Made by a program: the position numbers and the translations under genes. The notes beneath the pieces are model-generated. The model worked only from the letters and a program-made list of their open reading frames with translations, ran no database searches and was not told where the DNA came from. This document shows, one piece after another, positions 1-5,894 of a stretch of 6,283 nt of DNA (positions are counted from its first letter, which is position 1; the number at the start of each line of letters is the position of its first letter). Origin of the DNA: Burkholderiales bacterium UBA2459 (GTDB lineage Bacteria > Pseudomonadota > Gammaproteobacteria > Burkholderiales > Burkholderiaceae_E); assembly GCA_002342365.1 (NCBI GenBank), contig DDPV01000045.1:67077-73359 (forward strand), in the 5' to 3' direction.

Positions 1-30
1 CTGACTCATGGGCTGACTGATGGACTGACT
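1..30 (-). repeat. 12-bp in-frame tandem repeat inside hpnE
   Basis: On the plus strand the units are CTGACTCATGGG (1-12), CTGACTGATGGA (13-24) and a half unit CTGACT (25-30), so 2.5 units with two mismatches between the full copies. In hpnE this reads as SQSI, SQPM, SQ (residues 101-110). The array touches the window edge and may continue. The period is a multiple of three, so copy-number change would keep the frame. Confidence 0.75.
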
Positions 31-330
31 TGAGGAAGCGCGCTGAAAGCGGATGCGGAAATCGGGCGCGTCAAAGCGATAGCTTTGCGGATTGCCATAA
101 CGTGTCAGCAAGGCGCGCACCGCACGGTAAGCACCGATCAGCAAATGCTGGCCGTTATCTAGGTCGTAGGTTTCGGCGCCCAGTTTCACCTGCAGCCCCC
201 GGGCTCGTCCGCCGATCGTTCTGCTGGCCTCAAACACCTTCACCTGAAAGCCGTTGTCTTGCAGCAAGCGCGCGCAAGCCAGGCCTGCCCAGCCAGCACC
301 TACCACCGCAATGTTTGGTCTTTTACGCAT
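1..330 (-). CDS. hpnE: HpnE, hydroxysqualene dehydroxylase (squalene-associated FAD-dependent desaturase), 5' part only
   Basis: FAD-dependent amine-oxidase-fold enzyme that reduces hydroxysqualene to squalene, the last step of the HpnCDE route to hopanoids. Only the N-terminal 110 codons are present; the gene continues past the left edge. Seen: a Rossmann dinucleotide-binding motif GAGWAGL at residues 11-17, an acidic strand end VFEAS at 32-36, the second flavin motif GGRAR at 40-44, and DNGQHLLIGAY at 58-68, a wording I associate with HpnE rather than with carotene desaturases. The start is uncertain. In-frame ATGs lie at 330, 348 and 366, with an in-frame stop at 370-372. None has a clear Shine-Dalgarno sequence. 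I chose 330 because it puts the Rossmann strand at the usual distance from the N terminus and because the longer forms would be encoded by a local direct repeat. It follows hpnD on the same strand. Odd: residues 101-110 are encoded by a 12-bp tandem repeat. Confidence 0.92.
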   Translation of the reverse strand, partial: MRKRPNIAVVGAGWAGLACARLLQDNGFQVKVFEASRTIGGRARGLQVKLGAETYDLDNGQHLLIGAYRAVRALLTRYGNPQSYRFDAPDFRIRFQRASSSQSISQPMSQ

Positions 331-334
331 CGCA

Positions 335-372
335 CGAGCATGCGTCATACCGCGTCGCGCGAGCATGCGTCA
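335..372. repeat. 13-bp direct repeat at the start of hpnE
   Basis: CGAGCATGCGTCA occurs at 335-347 and again at 360-372, 25 bp apart. Extending left to 332 and 357 gives 15 of 16 identical bases. Each copy contains the palindrome GCATGC (338-343 and 363-368), and a third GCATGC lies at 419-424. The upstream copy on the minus strand carries both the in-frame stop (370-372) and the candidate ATG at 366. The 25-bp period is not a multiple of three, so the two copies are read in different frames. This looks like a small local duplication in the leader of hpnE. Confidence 0.7.
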
Positions 373-408
373 GGCGCAATGCGATGACGAAAGCTTAGGC
401 TGCGCCTG
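371..408 (-). other. Inverted repeat in the hpnD-hpnE gap (possible RNA hairpin)
   Basis: CAGGCGCA (371-378) and TGCGCCTG (401-408) are perfect 8-bp inverted repeats separated by 22 bases. In the hpnCDE transcript they could form a GC-rich stem just upstream of hpnE. No run of U follows on the minus strand, so it does not look like an intrinsic terminator. It could protect the upstream message, dampen hpnE translation, or be fortuitous. If formed, it would end 4 bases before the ATG at 366, which speaks against that start. Confidence 0.5.
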
Positions 409-432
409 GGGCTTGCTTGCATGCTGTGCCGC

Positions 433-1305
433 TTATCGCGCTTTGTGAAGGCCGGGGGGTTTGGCTTTAAGCCAGGTGATCCAGGCCAGATAAAGCTTTC
501 GCAAAGGGGTGATCGCTATCCGCTGGTGCATCACCGCAAAGCCTTCGGCTTCGATGCATTGCAAAAGATCATGGTAAATCGCTGCCATGATCAGCCCAGG
601 CCGCTGGCTACGATAGGCCTCAGGAGGCAACAAATCAAAGGCCTTTTGCATCGAAGCCCTTGCCGCGCCCGCTGCGCGCCCAAGCACCAGGGCAAGCGCA
701 GGATCGAATTCAGACCTGAGCAGCTTTGACTCTGAAAGCCCCGCTTCGATCAGCCAGGACTGAGGAAGATAAAGTCGTCCGCGGCGGCTGTCTTCGCCAA
801 CGTCGCGAATGATGTTGATCCACTGCAAGCCGCGGCCCAGCGCAATCGCATAGTCATCAAGTGGTTCAATCCAGGCCTTGCTGCTGCCTTGAAAGATACG
901 CGCGGCCAGTTGACCGACTGCGCCAGCGACGCGATCGAAGTACACCCAAACGGCCGCTTCGTCGGGGTAGCGTCGAACCATCAAGTCCATCCGCATGCCA
1001 TCCAGAATCGCGCGGAAACGACCAATAGGCAACTGCAGCCGCTCCACATGCGGGCCCAGTGCAAGCGTGACCGGATGGCTGGCTTGATTCTGGCTCATCG
1101 CTTGAATTTCCTGCTCCCACCAATCGAGTTTTCGAGCGGCGATATCGGCCTCAGAGCATTCGTCGACCACATCATCGACTTCACGGCAAAATGCGTAGAG
1201 CGCCATCATCGCTGCGCGCATAGGATCGCGCAGATAGAGAAAACTGTAATAAAAACTCGAGCCACTGGCGGCAGCCTTTTCGCGACAGTACGCCTCAGGA
1301 CTCAC
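433..1305 (-). CDS. hpnD: HpnD, presqualene diphosphate synthase
   Basis: Trans-isoprenyl diphosphate synthase of the squalene/phytoene synthase family, 290 aa. It condenses two farnesyl diphosphates head to head to presqualene diphosphate. Seen: an N-terminal YCREKAAASGSSFYYSF (residues 6-22); the first aspartate-rich motif DDVVD at 44-48, in FCREVDDVVDE; LDGMRMDL at 101-108; and the second motif DVGED at 168-172, followed by RRGRLYLP. All the Mg-diphosphate-binding aspartates are in place. The start is GTG at 1305, overlapping the hpnC stop in the four bases GTGA (1302-1305). The protein then begins MSPEAYC, which fits the family start. An AAGG sequence lies 9 bases upstream. The overlap suggests translational coupling with hpnC. 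Assignment to HpnD rather than HpnC or phytoene synthase rests on the motif wording and on the gene order C-D-E. Confidence 0.93.
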   Translation of the reverse strand: MSPEAYCREKAAASGSSFYYSFLYLRDPMRAAMMALYAFCREVDDVVDECSEADIAARKLDWWEQEIQAMSQNQASHPVTLALGPHVERLQLPIGRFRAILDGMRMDLMVRRYPDEAAVWVYFDRVAGAVGQLAARIFQGSSKAWIEPLDDYAIALGRGLQWINIIRDVGEDSRRGRLYLPQSWLIEAGLSESKLLRSEFDPALALVLGRAAGAARASMQKAFDLLPPEAYRSQRPGLIMAAIYHDLLQCIEAEGFAVMHQRIAITPLRKLYLAWITWLKAKPPGLHKAR

Positions 1306-2276
1306 GTCGGCTCGCCTTGTTTTGTTTTTTGAGAAGGCTGGCAGGCATCAGGCCTCGGGCGATCAGCTGATTTGAGAGGAAGTCCAAAGAGCCAGTGGCG
1401 CAACAATCGGAAAATTCCGATCGCCGTCAAAGCACCCTGAAGCTTTGGCCGCTCGCGCACCGGATCGGGCGATTCACAAAGCATGAGGGCAACGGTTGCA
1501 GCCGCGGCAATGATCGCTTTTAACTCAAGCGCCAGGCGCATCGGCATCCGGCTGACCAGGCGCTGGTGCTGGCGCAAGGCTTCAAGCTGGTCGATGGCCT
1601 GATTGCGAACCCAGAGCCTGAGTTTGCCAGGTAATGATCCCATGCTACAAAAATCAAACCATTGTTGAGCGTCGTAACCCATCGCATACAACGCGTCTGC
1701 CGGAACATAAATCCTGCCCCGCATCGCATCGATGCGACTGTCTTGCAGCATGTTGATACGCTGCAGCGCGATACAAATTGCATCGGCATCGCGCAGGTTA
1801 TCGGGGCTGTCAACCTGATGCAGCGCAAGTAACATCCGACCCACACTGGCAGCCGATCCGCGGCAATACGATTCAAATTGCTCTGCCGTTTGAGGCCAGA
1901 AGCCGCGGGCGTCCCAGGCAAATGCCGATAGCATCAGCGACATTTCAGTCCGCACTTGCGGCTGCTGATGAAGTGCCTGTGCTAGCCAGGCCGCAACACA
2001 GCGACTTGCCCGGCTGTCGAGTCCAGCCTGGGTCATCCAAGGTCCCGGCGCTTCACCTTGCAGCATCCCGTGAAATTCGCGAAGAAAGGCAAGCCTTTGG
2101 CCAACCTGCCAGGTTCCCTCATCGGCCAGATCGTCGGCAAAGCGCGCCACAGCGTAGATAGCCAACACGCTTTGACGTATCGGCCGGGGCAGCAAGATCG
2201 ACGCCACCGGGAAGTTCTCCGGATGGTCAACCCCGTGCAGCAGGCCCTTGGACCAGTGAATGGGGCTTGAAAGCAT
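1302..2276 (-). CDS. hpnC: HpnC, hydroxysqualene synthase
   Basis: Squalene/phytoene-synthase-family enzyme, 324 aa from the chosen start, that converts presqualene diphosphate to hydroxysqualene for HpnE. Seen: DHPENFPVAS at residues 17-26, typical of the HpnC N terminus; the first aspartate motif DDLAD at 48-52, in ARFADDLADEG; YCRGSAASVGR at 137-147; and the second aspartate motif DSRID at 179-183, followed by RGRIYVP. An in-frame ATG at 2351 would add 25 residues (MKPHCIARKADC...). I prefer ATG 2276, because the family starts shortly before the DHxENFP motif and the 2351 codon sits in a likely -10 box. Neither start has a convincing Shine-Dalgarno sequence. It is the first gene of the minus-strand operon and overlaps hpnD by 4 bases. 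Odd: the SA-NP-x-GR wording I expect in HpnC is SA-AS-VGR here, and the C-terminal tail (about 303-324) is polar and low in complexity. Confidence 0.9.
   Translation of the reverse strand: MLSSPIHWSKGLLHGVDHPENFPVASILLPRPIRQSVLAIYAVARFADDLADEGTWQVGQRLAFLREFHGMLQGEAPGPWMTQAGLDSRASRCVAAWLAQALHQQPQVRTEMSLMLSAFAWDARGFWPQTAEQFESYCRGSAASVGRMLLALHQVDSPDNLRDADAICIALQRINMLQDSRIDAMRGRIYVPADALYAMGYDAQQWFDFCSMGSLPGKLRLWVRNQAIDQLEALRQHQRLVSRMPMRLALELKAIIAAAATVALMLCESPDPVRERPKLQGALTAIGIFRLLRHWLFGLPLKSADRPRPDACQPSQKTKQGEPT
1315..1318 (-). promoter_or_regulatory. Ribosome binding site of hpnD
   Basis: AAGG on the minus strand, inside the end of hpnC and 9 bases before the GTG at 1305. It supports the GTG as the real start. 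It is preceded by an A-rich stretch encoding the QKTKQ tail of HpnC, which would keep the site unstructured. Confidence 0.4.
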
Positions 2277-2349
2277 GGTGTGATTGAAGCGCAACCTGTC
2301 TGGCAGTGGTCTTTGGCAGTCGGCTTTCCGAGCAATGCAATGAGGCTTC

Positions 2350-2378
2350 ATTATGGGCGAGTTATTGAAGACAGTTAC
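2350..2378 (-). promoter_or_regulatory. Candidate sigma70-type promoter of hpnCDE
   Basis: On the minus strand CATAAT (2355-2350) matches the -10 consensus at 5 of 6 positions. A weak -35, GTAACT (2378-2373, 3 of 6), lies 17 bases upstream. Transcription would start near 2343, giving a leader of roughly 65 bases before the ATG at 2276. Judged by eye only. Confidence 0.35.
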
Positions 2379-2381
2379 ACT
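2376..2381 (+). promoter_or_regulatory. Candidate -10 box for tRNA-Leu (and perhaps tig)
   Basis: TACACT lies 9 bases before the tRNA 5' end and matches TATAAT at 4 of 6 positions. I found no good -35 at 16-18 bases upstream, so this is weak. It overlaps the proposed -35 of the opposing hpnCDE promoter. Confidence 0.25.
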
Positions 2382-2390
2382 ACTTACCGG

Positions 2391-2475
2391 GCGGCCGTGG
2401 CGGAATTGGTAGACGCACCAGGTTTAGGTCCTGGCGCTGAAAGGCGTGAAGGTTCGAGTCCTTTCGGCCGCACCA
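2391..2475 (+). tRNA. tRNA-Leu (anticodon TAG)
   Basis: Complete 85-nt cloverleaf with a long variable arm, as expected for a class II tRNA. The acceptor stem GCGGCCG (2391-2397) pairs with CGGCCGC (2465-2471). Discriminator A is at 2472 and an encoded CCA at 2473-2475. The anticodon stem CCAGG (2418-2422) pairs with CCTGG (2430-2434) around the loop TTTAGGT, placing anticodon TAG at 2425-2427, which reads CUN leucine codons, CUA best. The T loop TTCGAGT is flanked by GAAGG and CCTTT. It lies 72 bases upstream of tig on the same strand, with no clear terminator between, so it may be cut from a longer transcript. Confidence 0.98.
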
Positions 2476-2547
2476 GGCGTTGTTTTGCGGCATGGCGGGC
2501 ATGCATGTCGTGTGGGAATCTTATTTTTGTAGCGAAAAGAACGACAT

Positions 2548-3855
2548 ATGAGCACTATCGAAGTGATGGAAGGTCTGCAGCGGCGGGTTGCCTTGTCGGT
2601 ATCAACCGCTGAACTCGAAAAGCGCGCGATTGTGAAACTCAAGCAGATCGCGCGCACTGCGAAAATGCAAGGCTTTCGTCCCGGCAAGGTTCCGATGAAA
2701 ATGATCGAATCGATGTACGGTGGCAGCACCCGCAGCGAAATCCTCTCCGATTTGATTTCCGAAGCGTTTTCAACACTTGCCGAAACGCAGCGGCTTCGGG
2801 TTGCTGGCGCACCCGATATTGCACCCGAAGGCGAATTGAATTTTGACGCGCCGAGTCTCGATTTTTCAGCCCAGTTTGAGGTCTACCCCGAAGTCGCAAT
2901 CGGATCGGTCGCCGATCTCGAGGTCGAAAGGGTGCGTGCCCAGGTGGGTGAAGCCGAAATTGAAAAAACACTGGAGGTGTTGCGAAAGCAGCGACAGAGC
3001 TGGCAGGAAGTTGATCGCCCTTCAGAAAACGGTGATCAGCTGACGATCGACTTCAAGGGTAGTCTGGATGGTGTGGCCTTCGAGGGTGGTCATGCGGAGG
3101 GTTTTAGCCTTGTGCTTGGCCAAGGGCGCATGCTTGCCGATTTTGAGAAAGCGCTGATCGGTCAAAGCAAAGGGGCAGCGCTGACCTTTCCGGTGCAGTT
3201 TCCTGACAACTACGGCGCCGAAAGGCTCGCTGGGAAGCTTGCGCAGTTTGAGGCTACGGTGCATCGTGTTGAATCGTCGGTGCTTCCGGATGTTGATTCG
3301 GATTTCGCGCAGCAGCTTGGGGTGGCAGACGGCGATATCGAAAAGCTTCGTGCTGAGATTCGCAAAAATCTTGAGCGGGAAGTTGCCCAACGCGTCAAGG
3401 CCAGAATTAAAGCAGCGGTGATGGAAGCCTTGCCCAAGGTTTCATCCTTTGACTTGCCCAAAGCGCTGATCGAGTCTGAAATCGAGTCACTGGCCGAGAA
3501 AGCCAAGCAGGATCTTGCGCAGCGCGGCATCGATGCCAAGCAAATGGCCATCCCCAGGGAGGCTTTTGAAGAGCCGGCCAAAAAGCGGGTGCAACTAGGC
3601 CTCATTGTGAGTGAGCTTGTCCGTCAACAGCAGCTGCAGCCCAGACCCGAGCAAGTGAGGGTGATTGTTGAAGAAGCGGCAGCCGCCTATGAAAACCCGG
3701 CTGAAGTGATCCGCTATTACTTCAGCGATCGACAGCGTCTTGCTGAGGTTGAAGCCTTGGCGATCGAACAAAATGTGGTCGACTATGTTTTACAGCACGC
3801 AAGGGTCGCTGATCGGGATCTGGCGTTTGATGAACTGATGCAACAGGCAGCCTGA
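2548..3855 (+). CDS. tig: Trigger factor, ribosome-associated chaperone and peptidyl-prolyl isomerase
   Basis: Cytoplasmic chaperone that docks at the ribosomal exit tunnel and shields nascent chains. It has 435 aa, the usual family length. Seen: an N-terminal ribosome-binding domain with the signature GFRPGKVP at residues 42-49; an FKBP-type prolyl isomerase domain at about 150-245, including GDQLTIDFKGSLDG, the GQGRMLADFEKAL stretch and TFPVQFPDNYGAERLAGK; then a long helical C-terminal domain rich in charged residues (about 246-435) that forms the substrate-holding arms. The start ATG 2548 gives the family-like MSTIEVMEGLQRR. The upstream AAAAGA is only a weak ribosome site. tig is the first protein gene of the tig-clpP-clpX cluster, and its stop is 1 base from the clpP ATG. 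The 72-base gap after the tRNA holds a short possible hairpin (GCATG 2490-2494, CATGC 2500-2504) and a T-rich stretch at 2519-2530, but no promoter I can call. Confidence 0.97.
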   Translation: MSTIEVMEGLQRRVALSVSTAELEKRAIVKLKQIARTAKMQGFRPGKVPMKMIESMYGGSTRSEILSDLISEAFSTLAETQRLRVAGAPDIAPEGELNFDAPSLDFSAQFEVYPEVAIGSVADLEVERVRAQVGEAEIEKTLEVLRKQRQSWQEVDRPSENGDQLTIDFKGSLDGVAFEGGHAEGFSLVLGQGRMLADFEKALIGQSKGAALTFPVQFPDNYGAERLAGKLAQFEATVHRVESSVLPDVDSDFAQQLGVADGDIEKLRAEIRKNLEREVAQRVKARIKAAVMEALPKVSSFDLPKALIESEIESLAEKAKQDLAQRGIDAKQMAIPREAFEEPAKKRVQLGLIVSELVRQQQLQPRPEQVRVIVEEAAAAYENPAEVIRYYFSDRQRLAEVEALAIEQNVVDYVLQHARVADRDLAFDELMQQAA

Positions 3856-3856
3856 G

Positions 3857-4549
3857 ATGACGAGAAACAATCTGATTGAGGATTTGGTCAATGCCCAGTA
3901 TTCGATGAGCGCATCGGTTCATGGCTCGGCCCTTGGCGCCCGTGGCTTGGGTATGGTGCCGATTGTGATTGAGCAAAGCGGCCGCGGCGAGCGCGCTTAT
4001 GACATTTACTCAAGGTTATTGCGTGAGCGGGTGATTTTTTTGGTCGGTCCGGTGATGGACGTTACCGCCAATCTTGTGGTTGCCCAGCTCTTGTTTCTGG
4101 AATCGGAAAATCCCGATAAAGATATTTCTTTTTATATCAATTCGCCTGGCGGCTCGGTGTCGGCAGGCATGGCGATGTATGACACCATGCAGTTTATCAA
4201 ACCCGATGTGTCCACGCTGTGTATGGGCGTCGCAGCGAGCATGGGTGCGTTTTTGCTTGCTGCGGGTGCGAAGGGAAAACGCTTTGCCTTACCCAACGCA
4301 CGCATCATGATCCACCAGCCCTCGGGAGGCGCAAGCGGACAGGCTTCCGATATCGAGATTCAGGCCAGGGAAATTCTTTATTTGCGCGAACGCCTCAACC
4401 GGATTCTTGCCGAGCGTACCGGCCAGGCAATTGAGCGTATCGAGCGCGACACCGATCGCGATAACTTCATGTCGGCCGACGATGCGGTAAGCTACGGAAT
4501 CATTGACAAGGTCTTGAGTCAGCGCAGCGAGGGTACAGCGTCCGCATGA
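3857..4549 (+). CDS. clpP: ClpP, proteolytic subunit of the Clp protease
   Basis: Serine peptidase that forms a double heptameric chamber and degrades proteins fed to it by ClpX. It has 230 aa. The catalytic triad is visible: Ser128 in GVAASMGAF, His153 in MIHQP, and Asp202 in DTDRDNF. The spacing Ser-His 25 and His-Asp 49 is the same as in E. coli ClpP. Other family hallmarks are ERAYDIYSRLL, the oxyanion and strand segment INSPGGSVSAGM, and ASDIEIQAREI. By alignment with the E. coli mature N terminus (ALVPMVIEQ), the mature protein should begin near Gly32-Met33, so the propeptide is about 31 residues, long compared with 14 in E. coli. The ATG is one base after the tig stop (TGAGATG). An in-frame ATG at 3905 (Met17) would shorten the propeptide. 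The last four bases are shared with clpX. Confidence 0.97.
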   Translation: MTRNNLIEDLVNAQYSMSASVHGSALGARGLGMVPIVIEQSGRGERAYDIYSRLLRERVIFLVGPVMDVTANLVVAQLLFLESENPDKDISFYINSPGGSVSAGMAMYDTMQFIKPDVSTLCMGVAASMGAFLLAAGAKGKRFALPNARIMIHQPSGGASGQASDIEIQAREILYLRERLNRILAERTGQAIERIERDTDRDNFMSADDAVSYGIIDKVLSQRSEGTASA

Positions 4550-5808
4550 GTGAGAAAAAGGGTAGCAGCGAGAAGCTGCTCTACTGCTCGTTTTGTGGCA
4601 AGAGCCAAAACGAAGTCCGAAAACTGATTGCCGGTCCTTCGGTCTTCATCTGCGATGAATGCATCGACCTTTGCAACGATATTATCCGCGACGAAACGCA
4701 GCCCGAGGCTGGCAGCAGCGCCGGCGACGGCTTGCCGACACCCACCGAGATTCGAGATATTCTTGATCAGTACGTGATCGGACAAGAGCACGCAAAAAAG
4801 GTGCTGGCAGTTGCGGTCTACAACCATTACAAACGGCTCCGTCATCAAAACGATAAGGATGAAGTTGAGCTCGCCAAGAGCAACATTTTATTGATCGGCC
4901 CCACCGGATCCGGAAAAACGCTGCTTGCCCAAACGCTGGCCAGGCTTCTAAACGTTCCCTTTGTGATCGCCGACGCCACCACCTTGACCGAAGCCGGTTA
5001 TGTGGGCGAAGACGTTGAAAACATCATCCAAAAGCTTTTGCAAAACTGCGCTTATGACGTTGAAAAGGCGCAACATGGCATCGTATACATCGATGAGATC
5101 GACAAGATTTCACGCAAATCAGACAACCCTTCGATTACGCGGGACGTGTCGGGAGAGGGTGTCCAGCAGGCACTGCTCAAGCTGATCGAAGGTACGGTTG
5201 CCGCTGTACCGCCGCAAGGTGGCCGTAAGCACCCGAATCAGGATTTTGTTCAGATCGACACCACCCACATCCTCTTTATTTGCGGTGGTGCATTTGACGG
5301 CCTTGAGAAGGTGATCAGGGACCGCTCGGAGCGATCCGGGATCGGCTTTAGTGCCAGCGTGCGCAGTGCCTCGGAGCGCAAGGTGGGCGAATTGTTGCGT
5401 GAGATCGAACCCGAGGATTTGATCAAATTCGGTTTGATTCCAGAACTCGTGGGCCGTTTGCCGGTAATTGCAAGCCTGGATGAACTCACCGAAGAAGCGC
5501 TTGTAGACATTCTGATTACGCCGAAAAACGCGCTCGTTAAGCAGTACGCCCGTCTTTTTGCGATGGAAAATGTTGAGCTTGAGATACGCCCGGAGGCGCT
5601 CAAGGCGATTGCCCGCAAAGCGATCAAGCGAAAAACCGGCGCGCGCGGCTTGCGCTCGATCCTGGAGGCCTCACTGCTTGATGTGATGTTTGATCTTCCC
5701 GGACAGCAGCATATTGCCAAGGTCGTGCTTGATGAAAACGCGATCGAAGCCGGCGCAAAACCCTTGTTGATCTACGCCGAAACCGCCAAGGTCGCCGGTT
5801 CAAACTAA
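4546..5808 (+). CDS. clpX: ClpX, ATP-dependent unfoldase subunit of the Clp protease
   Basis: AAA+ hexameric unfoldase that recognises tagged or specific substrates and threads them into ClpP. It has 420 aa, close to the 424 of E. coli. Domains in order: an N-terminal zinc-binding dimerisation domain with Cys14, Cys17, Cys36 and Cys39; a short polar linker (about 50-65); then the AAA+ module. This has Walker A GPTGSGKT (118-125), the GYVG pore loop (151-154), Walker B IVYIDE (179-184, Asp183 and Glu184), the RKH loop (227-229), the ClpP-docking IGF loop (266-268) and the sensor-2 GARGLR with Arg370. All expected catalytic parts are intact. The ATG lies in the four-base overlap ATGA with the clpP stop (4546-4549), which should couple synthesis of the two partners. 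It ends with TAA, 86 bases before lon. Confidence 0.98.
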   Translation: MSEKKGSSEKLLYCSFCGKSQNEVRKLIAGPSVFICDECIDLCNDIIRDETQPEAGSSAGDGLPTPTEIRDILDQYVIGQEHAKKVLAVAVYNHYKRLRHQNDKDEVELAKSNILLIGPTGSGKTLLAQTLARLLNVPFVIADATTLTEAGYVGEDVENIIQKLLQNCAYDVEKAQHGIVYIDEIDKISRKSDNPSITRDVSGEGVQQALLKLIEGTVAAVPPQGGRKHPNQDFVQIDTTHILFICGGAFDGLEKVIRDRSERSGIGFSASVRSASERKVGELLREIEPEDLIKFGLIPELVGRLPVIASLDELTEEALVDILITPKNALVKQYARLFAMENVELEIRPEALKAIARKAIKRKTGARGLRSILEASLLDVMFDLPGQQHIAKVVLDENAIEAGAKPLLIYAETAKVAGSN

Positions 5809-5840
5809 ACTCACAGTCATGATGATTCGCAAGCCCTCGC

Positions 5841-5856
5841 GTGACTGCTTCGTCAC
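5841..5856 (+). other. Small hairpin in the clpX-lon gap
   Basis: GTGAC (5841-5845) and GTCAC (5852-5856) could form a 5-bp stem with a 6-base loop. There is no U tract after it, so I do not call it a terminator. The 86-base gap otherwise shows no clear sigma70 or sigma32 promoter. Confidence 0.25.
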
Positions 5857-5880
5857 CCGTCGACTGCGGTCAAGATCTAT

Positions 5881-5884
5881 GGAG
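5881..5884 (+). promoter_or_regulatory. Ribosome binding site of lon
   Basis: GGAG lies 10 bases before the ATG at 5895 and is the clearest Shine-Dalgarno sequence on the plus strand here. It decides against the ATG at 5887, which is only 2 bases away and opens a frame of three codons. Confidence 0.55.
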
Positions 5885-5894
5885 TAATGCCGAA

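Noticed and set aside
889..1332. Open frame of 147 codons on the plus strand opposite hpnD
   Set aside because: It is antisense to a clear synthase gene with intact motifs, and its protein shows no family features.
2277..2351. A longer HpnC starting at ATG 2351 (25 extra residues)
   Set aside because: The extra residues do not resemble the family N terminus, no ribosome site precedes it, and the ATG lies in a probable -10 box (CATAATG).
2280..2612. Open frame of 110 codons on the plus strand across the tRNA and the start of tig
   Set aside because: It runs through the complete tRNA-Leu gene and into tig in another frame, and the protein resembles nothing; it is a chance frame.
5250..5720. 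Open frame of 156 codons on the minus strand opposite clpX
   Set aside because: It is rich in Ser/Arg as expected for the complement of a coding frame, and clpX on the other strand is unmistakable.
5809..5894. Intrinsic terminator or heat-shock (sigma32) promoter between clpX and lon
   Set aside because: The only hairpin has a 5-bp stem and no U tract, and no CTTGAA / CCCCAT-like pair at proper spacing is visible.
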